This document shows positions 24,522 through 31,328 of a stretch of 33,810 nucleotides of DNA, in pieces. This stretch comes from a virus: the IMG/VR virus record IMGVR_UViG_3300020404_000757, positions 1-33,810 of that record; one strand, given 5' to 3'. A program made the position numbers and the translations under genes. Numbering within the stretch: the stretch's first letter is position 1; each line of letters begins with the position of its first letter. Under the pieces are notes generated by a model. The model had not been told where the DNA came from. It ran no database searches and saw only the letters and a program-made list of their open reading frames with translations.

Positions 24522-24772
24522 TGCCAAAAAAGAAAAAAGAAACAGCAATGATTTATGAAAGTCCAGATGGTGGGGCGACTGTGTACGCAAGACCTATTGA
24601 TGGGAAAGGTGAACGTGTTTTAATTGAACAACCAAATTTTCCGGATTGGTATTTAAATGAAGTAGAAATTTCCGAAATAGTAGATTATGCAAACGAAGGA
24701 AACAAGTCTTTACAAATACAATTAAAGAAGTTAAAATTAATGTATGATTTAATAAAGGACAATAGATGGTAA
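24521..24772 (+). CDS. Small conserved phage protein, unknown function
   Basis: This 83-aa protein starts with MPKKKKE, then has IYESPDGGATVYARPID and a C-terminal helix rich in Lys and Leu (KSLQIQLKKLKLMYDLIKDN). It looks like a short basic-ended soluble protein. The ESPDGG.TVY core is familiar from cyanophage genomes, without function. It shares one base with the previous stop and overlaps the next start by 7 bases. Confidence 0.7.
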   Translation: MPKKKKETAMIYESPDGGATVYARPIDGKGERVLIEQPNFPDWYLNEVEISEIVDYANEGNKSLQIQLKKLKLMYDLIKDNRW

Positions 24773-25248
24773 CAAAAACAAACAAACTACCTTTAAAAGA
24801 CATATTAGCGGCTATCGATATGAATGCCAAGAACGTGTGGGACGAATTGTCAGATGATGAACGCAAACAAGTTTCATTCTATTTGTTGAATAGATACGTA
24901 AGTGCTATAAAAGGTAAAACAGAAGACAAGCAATTACAGATATTCAAAACAAATCAATATTATAATAAAAACTTTTTTACACTATCTTCTAAACACAAAA
25001 AATTACTTTGGTATCTTTTGTGTATGACTGCTAATACTTCTAAAAGCATTAGATATCATGAATGGATTGGTTACAAACAGAAAGTAAGCAATAGCACAGC
25101 AAAAGCAATAAAATTTTTAGAAAAACTGTATCCAACTAAAAAGCAAGATGAATTAAAATTATTAGCAACTATAAACACAACAAAAGAATTAAAACAATTA
25201 GCAGAAGATATGGGTATGCCCAAAGAACAAATTAAGAAAACATTTTAA
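24766..25248 (+). CDS. Conserved phage protein, helical, unknown function
   Basis: This 160-aa protein is mostly helical: LKDILAAIDMNAKNVWDELSDDERK, FYLLNRYVSAIKG, KLLWYLLCMTANTSK, then HEWIGYKQK and a C-terminal helical tail ending in MGMPKEQIKKTF. I recall similar proteins in cyanophages near the replication genes. I considered the clamp-loader small subunit gp62, but the match is not convincing. It overlaps the next gene by one base. Confidence 0.68.
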   Translation: MVTKTNKLPLKDILAAIDMNAKNVWDELSDDERKQVSFYLLNRYVSAIKGKTEDKQLQIFKTNQYYNKNFFTLSSKHKKLLWYLLCMTANTSKSIRYHEWIGYKQKVSNSTAKAIKFLEKLYPTKKQDELKLLATINTTKELKQLAEDMGMPKEQIKKTF

Positions 25249-25694
25249 TGAGTAACAGATTTCATTTAGCCATTGAGGCCGGCAATTTAAAAACAGCAGT
25301 AGACTTTTATGTCAATGTGCTAGGGTGTACAAAACATAACAGTGAATTTAAGTATCCAGATGCTTGGGTAGATATAAACTTTTGGGGCAACGAATTGACA
25401 CTACACGGCTCAGATCCTACAAAGAAAAAGCAAGGAGAAAGACACAATGTGGACATGGGCAATGTCAGTGTACCACACTTTGGTGTACACTTGTCTAGAG
25501 AAGCATTTGATGAAGTAAAGAGAAGATGTATTGAACACAATGTAGAATTCATAGACAAGCCGTACTTAAGATTCGAAGGCACTGATCTAGAACAAGAAAC
25601 AATGTTCATTGCTGATCCACACGGCAACGCAATGGAAATTAAAACAATGAAAAATCCTGAGGAGTTATGGAAGATACAATCCAAACAAAATTAA
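25248..25694 (+). CDS. VOC-superfamily (glyoxalase-like) protein
   Basis: This 148-aa protein has the paired beta-alpha-beta-beta-beta layout of the vicinal oxygen chelate fold: FHLAIEAGNLKTAVDFYVNVLGCT at the N-terminus, NELTLHGSD, PHFGVHLSREAFDEV and MFIADPHGNAMEIKT. Metal-binding candidates are His6, His in PHFG, and Glu in AMEIK. The length fits one complete VOC domain. Members include glyoxalases, dioxygenases and antibiotic resistance proteins, so the reaction is not predictable. It lies in the early operon next to a SufE-like gene. Confidence 0.83.
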   Translation: MSNRFHLAIEAGNLKTAVDFYVNVLGCTKHNSEFKYPDAWVDINFWGNELTLHGSDPTKKKQGERHNVDMGNVSVPHFGVHLSREAFDEVKRRCIEHNVEFIDKPYLRFEGTDLEQETMFIADPHGNAMEIKTMKNPEELWKIQSKQN

Positions 25695-26083
25695 ACGAAT
25701 ACAAAGAGCATATAGAAACTCTTAAAAGCATAGATGAACTTGAAGTTTACAATTGGATGATGAGTCTGGGTGCAAAATTAAATGATGATGCTTTGTCCGA
25801 AGACAAGCGAATAATTGATAACAAAATAAAACAATGTCAATTTGACCTTTACGTTGACAGAGAAGATAATAAATTTAAAGCATGGAGCAACGGAATGATT
25901 GCGGCTGGATATGCCTATATCCTATTAGATATTTTTAATTCTTTACCCGCAGAAGAATCTAAAAAGATTACTGAAGAACATTTTCAAACGATCAAATTGG
26001 ATGAAATGTTAACTATGAATAGAAAAACAGGATTCTATGAAATGGTGGGTCTGATGATTAACAAAGTAAAGGAAGTAAAATGA
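25667..26083 (+). CDS. SufE-like Fe-S cluster assembly protein
   Basis: This 138-aa protein matches SufE in length and pattern: a helix YNWMMSLGAKLNDDALSEDK, then KIKQCQFDLYVD with a conserved Cys57, the sulfur-acceptor position of SufE (GCQS.VWL in bacteria), an AWSNGMIAAGYAYILLDIF helix, and a late MNRKTGFYEMV segment that matches R.NG...M. SufE takes persulfide sulfur from the SufS cysteine desulfurase. The Gly before Cys is replaced by Gln. GAGGAG precedes the ATG, although the start lies 28 bases inside the VOC gene. Confidence 0.75.
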   Translation: MEDTIQTKLNEYKEHIETLKSIDELEVYNWMMSLGAKLNDDALSEDKRIIDNKIKQCQFDLYVDREDNKFKAWSNGMIAAGYAYILLDIFNSLPAEESKKITEEHFQTIKLDEMLTMNRKTGFYEMVGLMINKVKEVK

Positions 26084-26763
26084 TTGAAAAACTTTACACG
26101 TGCAAATACTGTGGAGCAAAATTCGCCAAAGAAAAAACTTTAACTGTACATATGTGTGAACAAAAAAGAAGATTTACACAAAAAGATGAACGTAGAGTGC
26201 AACTAGGATATCAAACATTTGTAAGATTCTATGAACTATGTCAAAAGTCTAGCAAACCAAAAACATACGAAGACTTTTGTAAATCTCCATATTATACAGC
26301 ATTTGTTAAGTTTGGTAGTTTTATCAGCAATGTAAAACCATTATATCCTCACAAATATATTGACTATGTGGTAACATCGGGTGTAAAATTAGATCACTGG
26401 TGTAGAGAAGAAATGTATTTGAAATATGCAGGTGATTTAATATTAAGAGAAAAAGTAGAAACAGCAATGGAACGTTCTATAAAAACTATGATGGATTGGG
26501 GAGATGAAAAAGAAGCACCGTGGAGTGATTATTTTAGATATGCTAGTTTGAATAGAGCAGTTATTGATATTAAAGATGGCAAAATAAGTCCTTGGTTAAT
26601 ATTAAATTGTAAGAGCGGAAAAGAGATGATGAAAAAATTTAATGACGAACAATTACAGATTGTGTATCCGGTTATGGATCCATCTCATTGGGCATTAAGA
26701 TTTAAAAGACTGCCAGCAGATATTGAAATGGTCAAAGAAATTGTAAAGGAGGCAAAATTATGA
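26080..26763 (+). CDS. Zinc-finger protein, conserved in marine T4-like phages
   Basis: The 227-aa protein begins with a C2HC finger: Cys8, Cys11, His24 and Cys26 in YTCKYCGAKF and LTVHMCEQK. The rest has KTYEDFCKSPYYTAFVKFGSF, LDHWCREEMYLKYAGDL and SPWLILNCKSG as conserved-looking blocks. The finger suggests binding to DNA, RNA or a protein. From memory closely related proteins occur in cyanophages without function. The start overlaps the SufE-like gene by 4 bases. Confidence 0.75.
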   Translation: MIEKLYTCKYCGAKFAKEKTLTVHMCEQKRRFTQKDERRVQLGYQTFVRFYELCQKSSKPKTYEDFCKSPYYTAFVKFGSFISNVKPLYPHKYIDYVVTSGVKLDHWCREEMYLKYAGDLILREKVETAMERSIKTMMDWGDEKEAPWSDYFRYASLNRAVIDIKDGKISPWLILNCKSGKEMMKKFNDEQLQIVYPVMDPSHWALRFKRLPADIEMVKEIVKEAKL

Positions 26764-27410
26764 TTACAGAAAACAATGTTGTTCCATTATTTGGTATACC
26801 ACTATGTAAAACAAAGATAAGACCTTATGAAGAAAGTGAAGACTTTATCAAAACAAAATTAGAATATGAAGAAAGGTCACACAAAGTTTCTTTTATATCT
26901 AAAGATGATTATGTATTAGACAAAGAAAACTTGCTACCATTGAAAACCGAGATAATGAATCAAGTTAGTGAATTTATGCATGGATATTTGGATATACACC
27001 CAAAACATCAATTTGTAATGACAACAAGTTGGTGTAATAGATATGAACAAAATCATTTCATACAAGAGCATTATCATAGCAACAGTTTAGTATCAGGAGT
27101 ATTGTTTTTAACAGATTGTAAAGATACAGCAGATATTGTGTTTCATAAAGACAAGAATCACACTAACATATGTACAGACACAGTTAGATTAGATCACAAA
27201 GATAATTTCGATGTGTCACAAAAGAGAAGTTATCTTTATCATCAATCGCAGATAGGTATATCTCCTGAGAAATGGGATTTGATAATGTTTCCAAGTTTTT
27301 TAAATCACAGTGTAAATGTAAACCAATCCAACAATATAAGATATACATTGTCATTTAATGTTTGGGTAAAAGGTGAAGTAGGTGGAGGACATAGTAAACT
27401 TGTTTTATAA
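26760..27410 (+). CDS. 2-oxoglutarate/Fe(II)-dependent oxygenase
   Basis: This 216-aa protein has the facial triad and 2OG anchor of the family: His104 and His106 in EHYHSNSL, a later His183 in FLNHSVNV, and Arg194 in NIRYTLSFNVW. The N-terminus VVPLFGIPLCKT is typical of phage and bacterial proteins of the putative 2OG-Fe(II) oxygenase group. HxH replaces the usual HxD, a common variant in this group. It hydroxylates an unknown substrate. The start is the ATGA overlap at 26760. Confidence 0.82.
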   Translation: MITENNVVPLFGIPLCKTKIRPYEESEDFIKTKLEYEERSHKVSFISKDDYVLDKENLLPLKTEIMNQVSEFMHGYLDIHPKHQFVMTTSWCNRYEQNHFIQEHYHSNSLVSGVLFLTDCKDTADIVFHKDKNHTNICTDTVRLDHKDNFDVSQKRSYLYHQSQIGISPEKWDLIMFPSFLNHSVNVNQSNNIRYTLSFNVWVKGEVGGGHSKLVL

Positions 27411-27412
27411 AA

Positions 27413-27970
27413 ATGTTTGATATAGATATAGATTTTGCTGATAGAAATGTGTTGTTAGAAAAACTAAAGCACAGAATTGCTAAATTAGAAAATGGCAAGA
27501 AGCATAATACAGGCGTATACTTCACAGAGATTCCGCATGATCCAGCAACAAACTTATCTACTTTAGATTATGAAACTGCTGAAGATAGAAACTATTTTAA
27601 GATTGACTGCTTAAATGTAAGCATATACAAAGATGTTAAAGACCACGATCATTTGAATAAACTTATGACAACAAAGCCTATGTGGGAATTACTTGAAGCA
27701 AAAGATTTCAGTGACCAAGTGTTTCATTTAAATGGACACAATGAAATACTGAAGAAACTTAAACCCAAGAATATAGAACAATTGGCGGCTGTTTTGGCAA
27801 TCATAAGACCTAGCAAAAGATATCTACTGAATAAAGATTGGGATACAATAATGAAAGAAGTTTGGGTTAAACCAACTGATGACAAATACTTCTTTAAGAA
27901 ATCACACGCAACATCATACGCATTCGCAGTTGTGGTACACATGAATCTTATTTGCGAACAACTAACTTGA
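27413..27970 (+). CDS. Miniature DnaE-like (C-family polymerase) protein
   Basis: The 185-aa protein begins MFDIDIDFADR, which matches the catalytic PDFDVDF..R motif of DnaE (Asp5 and Asp7 at the positions of E. coli D401/D403). HNTGVYFTEIP fits the DnaE HAGGVVI segment, and FKIDCLNV at 62-69 fits VKFDFLGL with Asp65 at the third catalytic Asp. VFHLNGHNEILKKLKP, IIRPSK and FKKSHATSYAF follow in the same order as DnaE's FQLE, RPGP and NKSHSAAYAL. About 90 residues between the Asp motifs are missing, so activity is uncertain. The gene is last in the operon. Confidence 0.7.
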   Translation: MFDIDIDFADRNVLLEKLKHRIAKLENGKKHNTGVYFTEIPHDPATNLSTLDYETAEDRNYFKIDCLNVSIYKDVKDHDHLNKLMTTKPMWELLEAKDFSDQVFHLNGHNEILKKLKPKNIEQLAAVLAIIRPSKRYLLNKDWDTIMKEVWVKPTDDKYFFKKSHATSYAFAVVVHMNLICEQLT

Positions 27971-28336
27971 TTACTTAGGTTTTCGGACTAATTGAACTGA
28001 TTTTCTCTTGCTTCTTTTCATAGCAAGATTGTTAAGACTTGTTACAGGACCTATTTTTACACTGACATCTTTGGTATTCATCATCATTAAAACGTCCTTG
28101 AATTTCATTAATTCTTTCCTTAGAAAGATGCCAATTGGGATCATTCTGTTGCTTTCCCACCACCACGTTTGACATAAACCCATAAATTTTTCTCTAGCAT
28201 TCACATGAATGTCTTCATATACATACATCGAGGTAATGGAGTTGTCTTGGTTGTTAATCACACCAACGTACTCTTTTCCACCGTATTCGACGACCGATAT
28301 GAACGGGAAGTTCTTTTCTATGTCGTTTAACAGCAT
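27971..28336 (-). CDS. Lone minus-strand conserved phage protein
   Basis: This 121-aa protein is the only credible gene on the minus strand. It has EKFMGLCQTWWWESNRMIPIGIFLRKELMKF and GPVTSLNNLAMKRSKRKSVQLVRKPK, a basic tail that suggests nucleic-acid binding. I recall similar proteins in cyanophages and pelagiphages, function unknown. Its stop codon abuts the stop of the convergent DnaE-like gene with no base between. The start codon at 28334-28336 has no visible Shine-Dalgarno sequence upstream. Confidence 0.8.
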   Translation of the reverse strand: MLLNDIEKNFPFISVVEYGGKEYVGVINNQDNSITSMYVYEDIHVNAREKFMGLCQTWWWESNRMIPIGIFLRKELMKFKDVLMMMNTKDVSVKIGPVTSLNNLAMKRSKRKSVQLVRKPK

Positions 28337-28345
28337 TTTAATATC

Positions 28346-28353
28346 AATAAATA
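28346..28353 (+). promoter_or_regulatory. T4-late-like promoter box before virion protein
   Basis: AATAAATA lies in the 26-base gap between the divergently oriented starts of the minus-strand gene and the gene at 28363. It ends 9 bases before the ATG, so the predicted leader is only about 4 bases. It agrees with late expression of a structural gene. Confidence 0.55.
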
Positions 28354-28362
28354 CATAAGATT

Positions 28363-29148
28363 ATGCAACTTGTGCCAAAATATTTATTAAATAACAATGT
28401 ATCTCTTACCGCGAATCTGGCAGGAGAAATAACGGAGTATAGATCAGTGTATCAAAGAAATTTAAATGTAGTCAGAGGAATAGACAACACAATACAGTTC
28501 AACGTGCTAAACGCAGATCAAAAACCGGTGTCTATATTGAACACATACACACCAAAGTTTCAATTGTATGACGAATCAAACAGATTGATTGTTGAAAAGG
28601 ACGGCACAGTCATAGAAACATCAACACCAAGTAAAGTAGGACATTTCACTGTCACAATTAGCGAAAATGATTTACTAAATGTTAAATCACAATATATGCA
28701 TTACACTGTATATCTTTCAAAAGATTCTGATGCTTCTAAAACTATCCTACATAGTGGTACAAATTTTACAAACAAAGGCATAATATATGTCAGTACAGAA
28801 GAATTTCCAGGACCTTTAAATTCATATTCAATCACAACGTTCACAGAAGATAATCCAAGTTCTGGTATATTTTTATCTGAAACAGTAACAGCAGAACCAA
28901 CAATTAATGGTAATTCTGCTTTACACACTGTGGCTTATTATCTAGATGAAGCAATAGGTGACATTGTTGTACAAGGCACACTTGATAATCAAATAAACGG
29001 AGCAACATATTGGTCAGATATCAATACTTTCACAGCAACTGATTCTGATACAATCAAGTATGTAAATTTTAATGGCGTGTTCAGTCATTTAAGATTCAAA
29101 CATACATTAAGTTCTGGTAGTGTTACCAAAATATTAGTTCGAAACTAA
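28363..29148 (+). CDS. Probable virion structural protein
   Basis: This 261-aa protein starts MQLVPKYLLNNNVSLTANL and continues EYRSVYQRNLNVVRGIDNTIQFNVLNADQKPV, a segment I remember from structural proteins of T4-like cyanophages, followed by beta-rich repeats (VIETSTPSKVGHFTVTIS, SGSVTKILVRN). No signal or membrane segment. The composition is Ser/Thr/Asn-rich and beta-like, as in tail or baseplate proteins. A late-like box precedes it, and it is separate from the early genes on both sides. Exact role in the virion unknown. Confidence 0.75.
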   Translation: MQLVPKYLLNNNVSLTANLAGEITEYRSVYQRNLNVVRGIDNTIQFNVLNADQKPVSILNTYTPKFQLYDESNRLIVEKDGTVIETSTPSKVGHFTVTISENDLLNVKSQYMHYTVYLSKDSDASKTILHSGTNFTNKGIIYVSTEEFPGPLNSYSITTFTEDNPSSGIFLSETVTAEPTINGNSALHTVAYYLDEAIGDIVVQGTLDNQINGATYWSDINTFTATDSDTIKYVNFNGVFSHLRFKHTLSSGSVTKILVRN

Positions 29149-29177
29149 TTGACTTTTTCATTATTTTAAATTATAAT
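29149..29177 (+). promoter_or_regulatory. Near-consensus sigma70 promoter of the primase gene, predicted leaderless
   Basis: TTGACT at 29149-29154 directly follows the previous stop codon; a 17-base spacer and TATAAT at 29172-29177 complete it. The ATG at 29184 is 6 bases after the -10 box, as at 20128. Both sites also share the run TTGACTTTTT and a T before TATAAT. The primase mRNA should start at its first codon. Confidence 0.8.
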
Positions 29178-29183
29178 ACAAGC

Positions 29184-30188
29184 ATGAATATTGTGCTTGA
29201 CGTTTTACAAACTTATCTTCCTTCCAAAAGAAAACAAACTCCTAGCGGTTGGTTGGCTTTTAATGCTCCTTGTTGTGAGCATAATGGTACAACACCAGAT
29301 ACAAGACAAAGAGGCGGACTGATAGCAAAAGCAGATGAAAGTGTAAGTTTTCATTGCTTTAATTGTGGATTCAAAACAAGTTGGAGATTAGGAAGAAACT
29401 TATCTTATAAAATGAAAAAATTTATGAGATGGTTAAATGTTCCCGATGATGTAATAACAAAACTAGCATTACAAGTTTTACAACACAAAACAGACGACAG
29501 TGGTTTTAAATCTATTGTTACACTGCCAAAATTTGTAATGAAACAGTTGCCACCTAAAGCAAAGCCAATACATGAATGGGCAACTTATAAAGATTTGGAA
29601 CCAGGTGGTGTTGATAAAGATTTATTTTCTGTAATGGAATACATTGCTAAAAGAAAATTAACACTAGATGATTATGATTTTTATTGGAGTCCTGAAGCAG
29701 GTTATAGAGATAGATTAATAATTCCATTTACGTATCAATCCAAAGTTGTTGGCTATACAGCAAGAAAAGTTGTTGAAAGCAAAGTAAAGTATTTGTCAGA
29801 GCAACAACCAGGATATGTTTTTAACACAGACGCTCAAGATGATGATAGAAAATACATTGTGGCTGTAGAAGGTCCCATTGATGCTATTGCCATAGATGGT
29901 GTAGCACTTTTAGGAAGTGAGGTCAAAGACCAACAAACAGCACTTGTAAACAGTTTAGGTAAACACGTGATTGTGGTTCCTGATAGAGATGAAGCAGGAC
30001 AAAAATTAGTTTATGATGCGATGGAATCAGGCTGGAGTGTGAGTATGCCTGAATGGAGTCAAGATATCGGAGATGTAAACGATGCTGTGTGTAAATATGG
30101 TAGGCTTCACACATTATACACAATAATTAAAAATGCTGAAGATTCACAACTTAAAACTAAACTGAGGATGAAAAAATGGTTCGCATAA
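29184..30188 (+). CDS. gp61: DNA primase (gp61-like)
   Basis: This 334-aa protein makes RNA primers for the replisome. It has an N-terminal zinc-binding pattern (Cys30, Cys31, His33 then Cys58, Cys61 in HCFNCGF), RDRLIIPF at about 175-182, and a TOPRIM domain with VAVEGPIDAIAIDG (Glu229) and VVPDRDEAGQK (Asp267, Asp269). The length matches T4 gp61 (about 342 aa). It starts at a predicted leaderless promoter, and its end overlaps a 44-aa gene. It lies upstream of gp41, its helicase partner. Confidence 0.92.
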   Translation: MNIVLDVLQTYLPSKRKQTPSGWLAFNAPCCEHNGTTPDTRQRGGLIAKADESVSFHCFNCGFKTSWRLGRNLSYKMKKFMRWLNVPDDVITKLALQVLQHKTDDSGFKSIVTLPKFVMKQLPPKAKPIHEWATYKDLEPGGVDKDLFSVMEYIAKRKLTLDDYDFYWSPEAGYRDRLIIPFTYQSKVVGYTARKVVESKVKYLSEQQPGYVFNTDAQDDDRKYIVAVEGPIDAIAIDGVALLGSEVKDQQTALVNSLGKHVIVVPDRDEAGQKLVYDAMESGWSVSMPEWSQDIGDVNDAVCKYGRLHTLYTIIKNAEDSQLKTKLRMKKWFA

Positions 30189-30310
30189 AGATTTTTTTAA
30201 AAAAAGCGATTTCTATTTTGTTTTTTCCTATCACTAAACTTGTAAACTACATCAAGTATAAGAAAAAGATAAGAGAATTACAGAAGAGAGACCCGTTTAT
30301 ATACAAATAG
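30176..30310 (+). CDS. 44-aa basic protein between primase and helicase
   Basis: This small gene overlaps the primase end by 13 bases, with GAGG at 30164-30167 about 8 bases before the ATG. The product has a hydrophobic stretch (residues 12-24, ISILFFPITKLVN) flanked by basic residues (VRIKIFLKK, KYKKKIRELQKRD) and ends DPFIYK. The layout resembles a small membrane-attached or amphipathic peptide. I recall similar short proteins in this position in cyanophages. Function unknown; the coupling to primase makes translation likely. Confidence 0.7.
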   Translation: MVRIKIFLKKAISILFFPITKLVNYIKYKKKIRELQKRDPFIYK

Positions 30311-30317
30311 GAGAGAC

Positions 30318-31328
30318 ATGATAATTTGGGGAGTAACAGGAAACAATCACGATGCCAGTCTGGCTGTCATGGAATGGCGAGTAGCAGGACTAACAGATCA
30401 CTATCATTTGAAATTAAAATGGGCAGGAATGTCTAAGGACTTCAGCGGTATACCTGGAGACCCTACACTTTGTCCTAAACTGATGGCAGAAGTAAGAGCA
30501 AATCCTAAATGGGCCTTCCCTGCCAAGATATATTTTTATGAAAAACCTTTCAAAAAAACTATGCGTCAATTGATAGCGGGTCAAGGTTGGAAATGGAAAG
30601 AAAACAATATTAAAAAGTTTTTAAGTAAAGCAGGAATACACAATGTACCAATTGAATACATAAATCATCATGAAAGTCATGCCGCATATGGATATTATAC
30701 TTCTCCATATAGAAATGCCGCAGTGGTTGTATTAGATAGTATAGGAGAGTTTGAAACTTTTACTATATGGCATGGACACGGTAACAAATTAGAAAAGAAA
30801 TACACACAAAGTTATCCGCACAGCATTGGTCTATTTTATTCAGCAATGACACAAAGAGTTGGTCTAAAAGCAAATGCAGAAGAACATAAGTTTGAACAAC
30901 TTGCCAAAAAAGGCAATTGGAGAAAGTATTACAGAATGTTTATGGAAGAATTAGTTGATACAAGAATGCCTTTCAAAACAAGAATTAATTTACACAGAGG
31001 TTGTAATTGGTGGAGACCAGAATTAAACACAGAACAAGATATGGCAGACATTGCCGCAACTACACAACACATTTTTGAACAAGTGTTGATGTGTGCTAGT
31101 TCATGGATACAAATGAATATCAAAACATCAAACATAATTTTGGTTGGTGGTTGTGCGTTAAACAAAACAGCAGTCACTAAATTGGAATCAGTTTGGGATG
31201 ACATATGGGTGCCAAAAAATCCTGGAGATCCAGGAAGTTGTATAGGTGCTGTTCTTGCCAAATATCATAAGCACATTGACAATTCAAACGAAATGTGGTA
31301 TAATAAGGACAATGGTAAAACAAAATAA
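30318..31328 (+). CDS. Carbamoyltransferase (NodU/TobZ family), N-terminal Kae1-like domain only
   Basis: This 336-aa protein opens MIIWGVTGNNHDASLAV with the HDAS motif of the family, has INHHESHAAYGYY at residues 115-127 with the metal-binding His residues, and VGGCALN near residue 275. These are signatures of NodU/TobZ O-carbamoyltransferases. Full-length enzymes have about 570 aa; here the YrdC-like C-terminal domain, which makes carbamoyl-adenylate in TobZ, is missing. The start has AGGAGAG upstream. The 3' end contains the gp41 promoter and overlaps the gp41 start by 17 bases. It may carbamoylate a sugar or nucleoside. Confidence 0.85.
   Translation: MIIWGVTGNNHDASLAVMEWRVAGLTDHYHLKLKWAGMSKDFSGIPGDPTLCPKLMAEVRANPKWAFPAKIYFYEKPFKKTMRQLIAGQGWKWKENNIKKFLSKAGIHNVPIEYINHHESHAAYGYYTSPYRNAAVVVLDSIGEFETFTIWHGHGNKLEKKYTQSYPHSIGLFYSAMTQRVGLKANAEEHKFEQLAKKGNWRKYYRMFMEELVDTRMPFKTRINLHRGCNWWRPELNTEQDMADIAATTQHIFEQVLMCASSWIQMNIKTSNIILVGGCALNKTAVTKLESVWDDIWVPKNPGDPGSCIGAVLAKYHKHIDNSNEMWYNKDNGKTK
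31276..31304 (+). promoter_or_regulatory. Perfect-consensus sigma70 promoter of gp41 inside the carbamoyltransferase gene
   Basis: TTGACA at 31276-31281, a 17-base spacer and TATAAT at 31299-31304 match the sigma70 consensus at all 12 positions. The gp41 ATG at 31312 is 7 bases after the -10 box, so the mRNA would have at most one untranslated base. AAGGA at 31305-31309 looks like a Shine-Dalgarno site, but it would lie upstream of the predicted start point, so it could help only transcripts from the upstream genes. The whole promoter lies in coding sequence. Confidence 0.85.

Noticed and set aside
24766-25248. Assignment as clamp-loader small subunit gp62
   Set aside because: Size and helical content are similar but no sequence block matches T4 gp62, and gp44/gp45 are not adjacent.
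25307-25684. Minus-strand open frame of 125 codons
   Set aside because: It lies entirely antisense to the VOC gene, has no ribosome-binding site or recognisable domain, and its Cys/Leu/Ser composition is that of a shadow frame.
28337-28370. Possible minus-strand sigma70 promoter (TTGCAT, 17 bases, GATATT) for the lone minus gene
   Set aside because: Only 7 of 12 consensus matches and only 3 bases left to the ATG, which does not fit the 6-7 base rule of the other sites.
28381-28388. Minus-strand AATAAATA that could be a late promoter for the minus-strand gene
   Set aside because: It lies within the coding sequence of the structural gene at 28363, the leader would be about 38 bases without a ribosome-binding site, and such AT-rich strings occur by chance.
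30929-31261. Minus-strand open frame of 110 codons
   Set aside because: Antisense to the carbamoyltransferase gene and lacking any motif.
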